A DNA stretch of 64,000 nucleotides from positions 3,596,001-3,660,000 of the forward strand of contig JAJQJQ010000007.1 in NCBI GenBank assembly GCA_028622995.1, in the 5' to 3' direction. The position numbers and the translations under genes are program-made. The stretch is from Panagrolaimus kolymaensis. Lineage: Eukaryota > Nematoda > Chromadorea > Rhabditida > Panagrolaimidae. Shown piece after piece: positions 1 through 9,260 of the stretch (positions within the stretch are counted from its first letter, which is position 1; the number at the start of each line of letters is the position of its first letter). The notes below the pieces were generated by a model. That model saw nothing but the letters and a program-made list of their open reading frames with translations, had not been told where the DNA came from and ran no database searches.

Positions 1-1169
1 AAAAAAATTTTTTTTGGCTGTTTTAAGTAATAAATTTTCAAACCTCTTCGTTTTGGAAATGTTTCTCCATCATTTGTAGATTGTAAAGGTTCAATGACCC
101 ATGTATTCAGTTGGGTTACAAGAAAATTCATTGAAAGTTGTGCAATTTTATTTGCATTTCTTTCAAGTGAAATGAAATGCAATTTCTGTAATATTAAAAC
201 TACTTTTAGTTATTGTAAGTAAAACTTACCATTTCTGCAACAAATGGCAATTCCCAATTTCCTCCTGAAGGCAATGATCCTGTTTTGGGTCGTAAAAGTT
301 CCAATGTAGATAAATCAACTGCGGTATAAGTAAATCGAAGCTTTTCATTTGGTTGTTCTTGATCATATCTTTCATAAAATATAAACTAAAATGCTGCTTT
401 ATATCTGAGAATAAAATTTCATTAAACTAACTTCAAGCTTTCCAGCATGTTTATGTGAGGAATACGCAAGTCGATGAGGTCGAATGTTAGAACAATCGAT
501 TGGGAAATCACGAAGAGGGATTAAATTATTATCTGCTGCAACAATAAACAAATAAAGTTTAAAGAGCTTTGATTTCCGATCAAATAAAAGGAGCCCAATT
601 CTATCTGGACCTTGGCCATCTTCCAATCGTCTCCATTGGAACATGCAATAACACAAATAACGGAAGTCACCATAATTGCGGGTTTTCCTTAAAGGGAGTG
701 TCCCAAACGATGAGAAAACCCTTACAGCGGGTGTTCCTAGCCCGAAAGTTTTTCTTCACTGTCTCAAAGTCTTACAAAGTTTTACAAAGTTTTTTCAAAA
801 GTTTACGAAATTTTCTCAAAATGCTACAAAAAGCTACAAAAATTCGTAGCACTTTGTAAGCTTTTGAGACAATGAAACTTTCGGGCTAGGAACACCCGTC
901 GTAGCAAAATTATTCTCATCGTTTGGGACACTCCCTTTAAATGCACATTTTATTAGTTAAAAATATTTTTTTGTACAGCAATCAGAGTTTTTGACGCTGT
1001 TAAATTTTTTCAAAGCTTACCAAATTAATCGCGTCCTTTCACCAGTTTCTAAATTTTGACGAATAACAATTCCACTTTCGCGTTCAAATAAAAATGCCCT
1101 TTTGCCATCATGACTAACAGCAAATGCATCAATGGCTCCGCTGACACCCGGGCACGTAAGTTCACTCAT
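1..1169 (-). CDS. unrecognised protein, 5' part of gene, runs off left edge
   Basis: I do not recognise this protein. The ATG lies at 1169-1167 and exon 1 (about 1021-1169) encodes a segment containing DAFAVSHDGKRAFLFERESG, which looks like a beta-propeller blade. Later exons are up to about 640 down to 432, then 230-385 and 44-185. The last three join cleanly: 432 to 385 and 230 to 185 both in phase 0, with gttagt, gtaagt and gtttga donors and tttag or attacag acceptors. The junction between exon 1 and exon 2 could not be closed. The donor at 1020 leaves two bases (TG), and the in-phase AG acceptors I can see near 600-650 would create TGA. A foldback transposable element (693-936) sits in this intron. 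The gene reads towards and past base 1, so the 3' end is missing. There is no signal peptide or membrane segment in the visible part. Confidence 0.6.
693..936. mobile_element. 244-base foldback/MITE-like element flanked by TTAA
   Basis: The ends are perfect 24-base inverted repeats (693-716 and 913-936, beginning AGGGAGTGTCCC). Further matching arms lie inside: GGGTGTTCCTAGCCCGAAAG on the left at about 733-752 and its complement on the right at about 877-896. The element is flanked by TTAA at 689-692 and 937-940. It has no coding capacity. TTAA duplications are typical of piggyBac-type transposition, but the termini do not start with CCC. Because TTAA is itself palindromic, a TA duplication (Tc1/mariner type) with slightly longer ends fits equally well. 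It lies in the first intron of the left-edge gene. Confidence 0.85.
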
Positions 1170-2155
1170 TATTCAAACGTTCAAAAGTAAAAAAATCAAA
1201 ACAACAAGAATTCTTTCGAGTCTTATCAAAAAAAGTAGAGCTAGCTGTAGAAGAGAAAAGTCACAAACGTGTATGCAAGCATTCTCTCCTCTTTCTTAGA
1301 TTGAACAATGTTTGCTGACTTTCTTCACTCGGACATTCGTTCGTGTATGCTGCGCATTTTTGCCTCATGATTTGTGCTTTTTTCTCTCTCGTTTCTGTCA
1401 TTGATTCATTTTTATTTTTATTTTTTTCATGACCACTAAAATTTCTTGTAAACATTATCGTGGTTTCTTTTTTATTTTTGCTATACAATCCTTTTTATGA
1501 TTACTTTTTTTAGATTATAAAGTTTTAAAACATATGCATTTAAAACAAAAATACAGAAAGGCATTGATGTTAAAATTAATTCATTTGAAAAAATATCTAA
1601 GAGTAATGAGATATTTCCTTTGATGGAGATAATTTTACTAAAAAGAAAATAATTAATTAATAATTTTATCATATTAAATGTTATGAAAGAACTTATAGTT
1701 TGTTTGTTCGATGAGATGTCAAGAATATCTGATTTTTGCTTTTGATTTGCTAGGGTTATTGAAAACTATAGCGGTAGTGCAAATTGTAAAGTATCAAATG
1801 AACATGATTCTTTAGTATTATTCGTTCCCGGGAAAACCCAGGAACACCCAAAAATTACTTAAAAAGCTTTCTAAGCCTTTTTTGTGATGAACAACAGTCG
1901 TGTCCTTCACATAATTTTGTTACTCGCGTAACTCACAAAGGATTAATTATTGAAACATCATTTTTATATGGACAATAACGAACTACCACTTGTACGTGTT
2001 CATATTGAAAGTCAGACTAAAATAGAAAGCATACATAATTTTTGGTAAAAACTTATGGAAGCAACGATTTTTTATTAAAGTATTCAAATTTTTTTTCATT
2101 GTTCTAACTTTTAACTTTTGCGATTTTTTATAAATTTATTCATCAAACACAAAAA
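1170..2155. other. intergenic, likely divergent promoter region
   Basis: This is about 1 kb between the start of the leftward gene (ATG 1169) and the start of the rightward small membrane protein gene (ATG 2156), so it should hold both promoters. I see no TATA-like element I would defend. The part 1750-1960 holds several short hairpins: GTTCC/GGAAC with inner GGG/CCC at 824-845 past 1000, and GTTAC-tcgc-GTAAC near 1920. A Lys-rich reading frame at 1261-1488 has no coding features. Confidence 0.5.
1824..1845. repeat. hairpin sharing sequence with the foldback element
   Basis: GTTCC at 1824-1828 pairs with GGAAC at 1841-1845, and inside that GGG (1830-1832) pairs with CCC (1837-1839) across an AAAA loop, with one C/A mismatch. 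The right arm continues as AGGAACACCC, the same 10 bases found in the right arm of the foldback element at 888-897. A similar but perfect hairpin is at 22064-22086. Confidence 0.5.
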
Positions 2156-2665
2156 ATGTCATGTGGTGAAGATACTTTATCTGATAAAATCCTTGTATCC
2201 AATATTTTATCACAATTGGTATGATATTTTCTATTTTTGCCTTTATTAATCTTAATTTTTTAGGTTATTATTGTGTCATTATCTCTGGCTATCATCGCTT
2301 TAATTATAATTATTGTTACACTTGGTGTTGAAGCTTGCATTCAAAGAAATTCAAAACAACTTTTGGAACAAAATGTTATGCGTGAAGAAGCAGCCGATTA
2401 TTATCTTGGTGAAGTACGTTTTTTTTTTCTTTATCCACTTTTCGCAATCATATTTTAGGATACAAAATATTATACATATGTTTGTGATGATAAACCAGAT
2501 GCAGCTCCACCACCACCGCCACCACCACAACCTGTTGGTCAAGAAGGAGACAATAAAGATAAAGCTCTTAATGGTATGTATTTATTTTATCATATCCTTT
2601 TAATTGATTTTTATCCTATTTTAGATCTTTTGGAATCATCGAAGAAACAGAAACCAAAACCTTGA
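2156..2665 (+). CDS. small single-pass membrane protein, unknown function
   Basis: Four exons (2156-2218, 2264-2413, 2459-2573, 2625-2665) join with consistent phase into a protein of 122 residues. Donors are gtatga, gtacgt and gtatgt; acceptors are ttttttag, attttag and attttag. Residues 1-21 are polar. One long hydrophobic helix follows at about 22-45, rich in Ile, Leu and Val. After that come a charged segment, a run of seven prolines and a short Lys-rich tail ending KKQKPKP. There is no cleavable signal peptide, so it is probably a type III or tail-oriented membrane protein. AATAAA signals follow at 2730 and 2752. Its 3' end faces that of VPS41 128 bases away. I do not recognise the family, and the function is unknown. 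Confidence 0.75.
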
Positions 2666-2729
2666 TGAAGAAATATTTTTATTTTAAATTTCTATGGAAT
2701 ATCACAATCTTTCGTTAATGTTTTTTGAT

Positions 2730-2757
2730 AATAAAGAAATGAATTTACAACAATAAA
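2730..2757 (+). terminator. two polyadenylation signals (AATAAA)
   Basis: AATAAA occurs at 2730-2735 and again at 2752-2757, 65-87 bases past the stop codon of the small membrane protein gene. They lie just before the convergent VPS41 stop at 2793. Confidence 0.6.
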
Positions 2758-2792
2758 AAATATTTATATGTGTATATAAAAACCCGTAAAAT

Positions 2793-5744
2793 TTAGGATT
2801 GAATAAGGCGAGTACGGTGACAAACAGGACAATCATCGATTGGTGGAGGATCTGGGTCATTTTCATCAAAAGCTAGGAAGGTTGTTCGTTTACAAAGATC
2901 ATCTTCACTTTGAATGGAACGTTTTCGAGGAGGAGCTGGTGGTCGACATTTTGTATGAAGAAGATGACCACAACCAAATAACATTAACTCAGCAACAACT
3001 TTATTTACTTTTTTCCTAAAAATGTATTAACTTATTTCTGGTAGCATCACGATCATTATTGCAAACTATTGCGATAATAACTTTTAAAACTTACTTGCAA
3101 AAGCAACATTCATCGAAAGCATCGACAACCATTGCGGGCTGTTTTGTAAATTTTTCAAAAAGTTCAAAAACATCATTAAATCGGACTTCTTGACAATCTC
3201 GAATTAATCCAACTTGAAGTTTAGAATCTCGTAAAACTTTGTGGAGACTTTGTTGTAATTTTGGAACTTGCATGGTTGGTGGAATTTTTTCTATTACAAC
3301 TAAAGGATCCAGATATGTTCCAGCTACAGTAAGAATAGCCGTGACATGTTCGGGTTTATTCATGGCAAGTTCAATTAACCTCGACCATAAATCTTCATCC
3401 ATATGTTCTGCACAAAAAGTAATTGCAAATTCCACGCTATTCATTTGTTCCATAATTGTTTCAAGCGCTGCAACTTTATTTCCACTTCGTCCAAGAAGAT
3501 GAACAAGCTCAGATTGAAGTTTAAATTTTTTACAAACTTCTATGGCTCGATTAATATCATATGAATCATATTTTTGTAAAAATGGCTTCAATCGATCTGG
3601 AGCATGTTCAGCATAAAGTCGTATGAGTAAATCAGAATGCTCTATGCCTTCGCCTCTTTGCATCAATTGATTTAAATATTCCATTTGAACTTTTGGCATT
3701 CCACTTAATTGCATTACAATGGTACCAGTTCCAGAATCAACAAAATCAGCTTCATGATCAAGAATTAATCTAATTGCAAGATCAGCATTAATTCCAACTA
3801 ATTGAACGATGGAGCCTTTAACAATTTTAAAAAGATTATATTGTCGAATAAAAGCAAAAATTCCTGAATCTTTGAGAGTTAAATAAAGTTGTAAGGCTTT
3901 CTCGAATTGTCTTTCATGAGCATAAAGTCTCGCTAAAGCTTGAAGTAGACAAATTCGATCTTCACGTGGAAGCTCTTCTTGTAATTTCTTCATGGTCCTT
4001 TGAATAACTGCGCCAATTCGATAAAGATCTGATGGTAATAAAAGAATCAATTTTAAAAATAACGAAGCTTTGCTATAAAGTGCCGCAATCAAAACATATT
4101 CATAACACTCCGGTTCCAATTGCGGCTGTTTTTGGGGTAGAAATGGAACCAATTTCAAAACATGGCCATGCTTTTCAAATTCATTAACATAAAATTCCCA
4201 TTCATCTTTATGACGGCCACAAATAACTGGCAGATAACTTGCAGCAGCATCAAAATCACCATCGGATATTAATTTTTCGACTAATTTCTTTCCAACATCA
4301 CTAATTGTAATTTCATGTAAATCATCTCGATGAGCGAGGGCACAATTTGTGGCTTCCACAAAAAATTCGTTATCCAAAAACCATTGAATTCTATCTTCCA
4401 CTGAACATGGACGAGCTTCAATAAGTTCACGAGGGCCAAGAAGATAATAAACTCCATCATCAGCGATAGCGCCAAGATGAAATTGTCGAAGAAACATTTG
4501 ATCACTTTGTTTCATACTTATTTCATCTTCCGCTGCAATTATGTAATTATCCACGCTTGTAGGAAGTGCAAGTAATAATTCTATTGAAGCTTGTTGAGTA
4601 GCTTTAACTTGTAAAGCCATAACTGATGGAGCAGCAGAAAATGTTGAAGCTCGAGAAATTGCAGACTTAAAATAATACTTTTTAAAAGTTAAAATTTAAA
4701 TTACAAAATCTTACAGCAGTATCATCAAAATTATCACTTCTCCTTCTATCTTCACATAATTTTATTCCAAATATTACAATTTCCTTCCATTTTCTTTCGC
4801 TTTTATCCACGGTTGATGGCGGTTGAAGGGTAAATGAAACTCCAGCCACGTGAAAGTTAACAAGCTTTAATCGATGAAGAACTTCCACCCTTTTTATTGG
4901 TATTGCTGGAGGTTCTTGTGGAACATGTTTAACTCCAGCCACCACGACATTAGTTCCCCATCCAATTGCAATCGTATCATCATCGAACCATGAATGTAAG
5001 GGTGGAAATCGGCTTGAATAATATCTTTCTGGTGTATGCAAAGGTTGAATTAAAACAAGGAAGCGACGAAGTTGACTGAAAAAATATAAAGGTTATTAAT
5101 ATAAAATTCAAGGTAAATTATTTACCAATCCCAAATTCTTGTGCCTGTTTCATTGGTAAATGCAATGGCATCACCTTTCCATGAAATTGCATGAATATAT
5201 CCATCCAAATCTTTTCCATCATAAATAACTTTGTCATTATATTTTCCAAAAAATCCTCTTTCAAATATCCTTAATTGTTTTTCACCAACAGCAAATTTTT
5301 GATTTCCTTTAGATGTGAAATCTTCATTAATTCCTACTGAACGAGCAGAAGTTCGAAGAGTTACAGTATAATTAAATTCGCTGCATCCCACACCCATTAT
5401 TGATACGGCTGAATCATTTGCACAACTGAGGAGATATGAACCTGATTTTTCCACACAAATTTGGGATATTGCGCATTTATGTTTTTTCTCAGTCTAAAAA
5501 TTAAATATATTGAGTGATTCTACAAAATATTGCTTACATATTTGGTTTGAAGATTTCCTAAAATATCAAAAATTCTTATTCTTCCTGAACTGCAACCAAC
5601 AGCAATAAATTTATCGTGAATTGTAAAACAAGAAATTGTGTCTTGATCGGGCATGTTTCCAAGAAGTCGATGGTATTTAAATCGAGGTTCAATAAGGACT
5701 TCCTCTTCTTCATCATCGCCATTAGAATTTACGACGGGATCCAT
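2793..5744 (-). CDS. vps-41: VPS41, HOPS complex subunit
   Basis: Five exons (5538-5744, 5126-5493, 4715-5075, 3095-4665, 2793-3015) close in phase to 2730 bases, or 909 residues, against about 850 for animal VPS41. The start ATG at 5744 is followed by an acidic N-terminus and then WD40-like repeats (GCSSGRIRIFD; ISWKGDAIAFTNETGTRIWD; DDTIAIGWGTNVVV). The large fourth exon is alpha-solenoid with a clathrin-heavy-chain-type repeat. The C-terminus is a RING-H2 finger at about residues 831-901 (CCFC, then FGCGHLLHTKC, then CPVCH). Known role of the family: VPS41 is a HOPS tethering subunit that binds Rab7/Arl8-type GTPases and drives fusion of late endosomes, autophagosomes and regulated secretory granules with lysosomes. 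The gene lies 265 bases downstream of a UVRAG/ATG14-like gene on the same strand. Confidence 0.93.
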
Positions 5745-6009
5745 CTATTATTTTTAGTCATGGTTAAATAACAAACAAACAAAAAATAAGAAAAAAGTAA
5801 GTTTCAGTTTAAAACTTTTTCAATAAAAATTTTAAGGAAATTAAGAATGGATAATATATTTGATTTTTAATGCAGAAATTTAATAAACAAAATTATTACA
5901 CGTTTTAAAAGTAATACATTTAAATTAATAATCTATATTCTGAAATGGCAACAGCTTTATCAAAGCTTCGAAATTTTTTGATAATTGTGACCCTAGAAAA
6001 AGTGTCTAA

Positions 6010-7464
6010 TCATGTGGCGCTTCGACTAATTAATTTTTGAACATCAAATGTTTCATTTTTAGCTGAAACTACATCCAAAATATTGTCATCATGGCTACGT
6101 AATTTTAAAATATTTTTTAATGACGAAGTTGTGGTATTTCCATTTTGTTGTGAATTTTGAGTATTTGGAATTATTAATGATGGCGAATGAATTGATAAAC
6201 AACGCATTATTTGTGTGCATCTAAAAAACAAATATTTAATGAATATACTTGATTGATAGAAATGGACTTACGGAGCTTTTCCAATTGCACATAAAAGAGC
6301 ATCTTGAATATTTTGAATGGGTCGATCAAAATCGAGGGTATTTAATCCGAGATCATGACGTAATTGAATAATATTACGATTAAGAAGTAAATATGCATGA
6401 GCAAAGCGTTCTCTATGGCTTCGAGAGAAACAATCAAAAAGGTAATAACTAAAAATCCAACTGTAAAGTAATTATAATAAGCATAAGATTTTACATTTGA
6501 TGAGTATTGCGTTCCAAAATGAAAGACTTTGAACTTTTAAAAAATATGGGTGAAAGATAATTATAATTAAGAATTCTTCCAATAACAATTAAAATATTTG
6601 TTAAATGCCCTAATGCTGCAGTCATTTCAATTTCATTGTGACCTGAAACACTTTCTTATTTAAATTTAACAACAAGAAGCATAATAAAGTCCGAACCATT
6701 TCGATCATTGCAAGAAGGAAGATGAAGCCCTTGAATTACATCAAATTTTGAACAACTGCAATTTCGTTCCCTTCTCCTTCCTCCTCCAAAGGATTTATCC
6801 GTAAAATAAATGGAATATAATTCAAAAAGCATAAATCTTCGACGAAAAATTAATTCATTTTTTTGTTTAATAAAATTTAATCTGAAATAATTAATCGAAG
6901 TTGTAAGATGGATATAAAAGAAAGTAATTCAAACCTATCAGGTTCAATAATTTCTAATGCATTTTTGGCTTTTAAACTACTTTCAATAACATCATTTTGT
7001 AATTCCGTTTCATCTTTTTCTAAATCAAAAATAATTAAAATTCCAAACAAATGGAAAAAAGCAAACTTTTGTTTTCAACAATTTCTTCAACATAAACCAT
7101 TCGATTACTTGCATTCTGAATTCGTCCTTTAGCTTCTTCAATTTGCTGCTTATATATTTTCAATCTTATTCGCTTATTTTGTAAATTAGAAAACTGCAAG
7201 AAAAAAAAACATTAATTATTGAAAAAACAAAGTCACGAGGATCAAACCGTAGAATTAAAATCTTCTGCGGCTTTAATTTTTTGATTAACTTCATTTAATT
7301 TTTCAACCATTGATTTTCCTGTTGAATTTACAGCATCTATTAAACTTCTAATACTAAAATATACTTTTTTTGGTTTAAAAAAAACAGAAATAAGCTTACG
7401 TTTTCCAATCATTGAAAGAATATGATTCTCTCGTTAATTTAAGCTCTTCTTGTTGTTTCATCAT
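6010..7464 (-). CDS. UVRAG/ATG14-family subunit of class III PI3-kinase complex
   Basis: Eight exons (7400-7464, 7248-7353, 7067-7193, 6935-7019, 6697-6881, 6495-6642, 6272-6448, 6010-6220) join with perfect phase into 367 residues. The first 130 or so residues are coiled coil (LIDAVNSTGKSMVEKLNEVN and following). The second half has the family pattern: a loop leading to IQGLHLP, then ALGHLTNILIVIGRILNY, then FAHAYLLLNRNIIQLRHDLG and NIQDALLCAIGKAP. UVRAG and ATG14 are alternative regulatory subunits of the Beclin-1/VPS34 lipid kinase complexes. The protein lacks the N-terminal C2 domain of vertebrate UVRAG and the Cys pair of ATG14, so I cannot say which it is, and an upstream exon could be missing. 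A Cys-rich insert (RNCSC...PSC) precedes the conserved half. Confidence 0.8.
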
Positions 7465-8048
7465 GGCTTCAAATCATTTGTTAATAATTTGGAATCAAAA
7501 TATTTTAAAAACAAAATAAATAATATTTATTCATAATAATATAAACTATAAAGAATTGTTGTATCAGCTAATTTCAAAGTTCAGAATTGCGTCTGTAAAT
7601 ACGTGACTTTTTGCCAATAAATATAAAAACTTTGAAAAATAATTTAAATATCCTTAAGCAATTTCTGAAATAAATAGGCTTATTTATTTATTTGTTTATT
7701 AGTATGCGATGTGATAGAAAATTATATTTTCCTTTAACCCTTGGAAATCGTTAGTAGCATCGAAGGACGGCTAATGAATGAGTCAATATATTCTTTTTTG
7801 TTTAGTTAAATTCATGTGAAGTTATATCTCTTTTGATATATTAATTCCATGTTTTTTATTGACTTTATGGTATTTTTTGTATTTATTTAAAGCAGCAATC
7901 ATGACTGCTATGTAAGAAATAAGATGTGGTCACAAAACCATAAAAAACAATTTAACGAAAAAGGAAAATGGCGCGAAAAAATGCTAGCAAAAATAATAAA
8001 ATTGTTTGAGCATGTGCGTTACTAACAAGACCAAAGCAAGTATATACA
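7465..8048. other. intergenic, divergent promoters
   Basis: This is 584 AT-rich bases between the leftward UVRAG/ATG14-like gene and the rightward multipass gene. I see no coding sequence or clear motif. Confidence 0.5.
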
Positions 8049-8928
8049 ATGCATATAATGGCGTTCCTCTGTAAAAAACAATTTCTTTTCAATCTTTGTA
8101 AATGTAAAACTAAAAATATATGGTTAAAAGTTTTTATACTATGTTTAAATTTTATTGAACCATTCATATTTTTTATTTTTTATTGTAAGCTTGTAATTGC
8201 TTTTAAAGCTGACAAATATATATTTAATCAAAAACTTTTGGAGGATTCATGCTACGGTAGTTCTATAGTGTCTTTGAAAAAATGTGATTCAATTTATGAT
8301 GAATATACCAACTTAACTGACGTAAGTGAAGGTAACATAAAAAATAAAAAAAATGCTAAAAACCAAAAGGTTAAAGTAAGATTTGTTTATTGGTGTAGTA
8401 TGGGTTGGTTTATTTCTAAATGGTTGAAAGCCAATCCTTAGCAATATCATAGCTTTAAGCTAGTCATTTTTTTAATGATTATTATTTTAGTTTATGAACT
8501 ATGTTTCGGAACAAGCTGAAAAGAAAAATCATGAACAACTTAGAGAAAAAGTACTTTTATTCAGATATTATATAGCGAGGAAGAATGAAGTTTTAAACCA
8601 TTACAAAAGCTTGGAAATTCCTTGTGTGGAAAAAAGCTTTGAACAATTTTTCTTTCATTATAATACTTTCTATTCCCGAGCTTGGAAAATAGCTTTTTTG
8701 CAAATTATTGGCCAATTATATTTGTTTATAATTATAATTATATCTTGTAAGAATTATGATTTACCTGCTAGTTATTTCATTACAATAAGCATTTTTACAT
8801 TTGTTTTTTGGTGTATCCATCTTTCGTCTGTAATGCATTCTTTTGACGTTCATATTTCTGCACGCATTCTTAAACTAACACAAAGTATTTATTTAACTCT
8901 TTGCCCTCATATTATTCATGTTGATTAA
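8049..8928 (+). CDS. multipass membrane protein, unknown function
   Basis: Two exons: 8049-8375 (or ending at 8321) and 8491-8928. Both candidate donors (gtaaga at 8376 and gtaagt at 8322) are in phase 0 and use the same acceptor, attattttag at 8490, so an alternatively spliced Lys/Asn-rich loop is possible. The product is about 237-255 residues. Hydrophobic segments lie near residues 25-45 and in the second exon (around FLQIIGQLYLFIIIIIS and YFITISIFTFVFWCIHLSSV). The first segment is preceded by a Cys/Lys-rich start (LCKCKTKN). I do not recognise the family. Codon use and the clean splice support a real gene, and both flanking genes end or start clear of it. Confidence 0.6.
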
Positions 8929-9260
8929 ATTTTTGAACAAAAATATTTTATTATTCAAATATGGTGTTTTTTGTTTAGGACACGGCTAACTTTTTTTTAT
9001 TGTGATTTTATTCAATTTGATTTTAAGTTTTTTTTTAAATAATGCTAAACTTTATTTATAAAACTATTTCTTTTTACAATTTTTTTTAATCTGGTCCTGA
9101 GCAAACAAACATCTCTCTCAATTATTTGGAAAAAATTTAAATCTCAACAAAAACAAAAATGATTAATAAATTTTTTCAAAAAAAAAATTGATATGGCAAT
9201 AAAATGGTGATGGAAGGTCAAAGATGGAATTAATATTGTGATAGCTTATTTAAATTATCA
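8929..9260. other. convergent 3' intergenic spacer
   Basis: This is 332 AT-rich bases between the stop of the multipass gene (8928) and the stop of the leftward DDR-like gene (9261). It contains T and A runs and an AATAAA near 9166, with nothing coding. Confidence 0.5.

Noticed and set aside
1261..1488. 75-codon minus-strand ORF in the divergent intergenic region
   Set aside because: Low-complexity Lys/Asn/Glu content, no homology I recognise, and it lies in the probable promoter.
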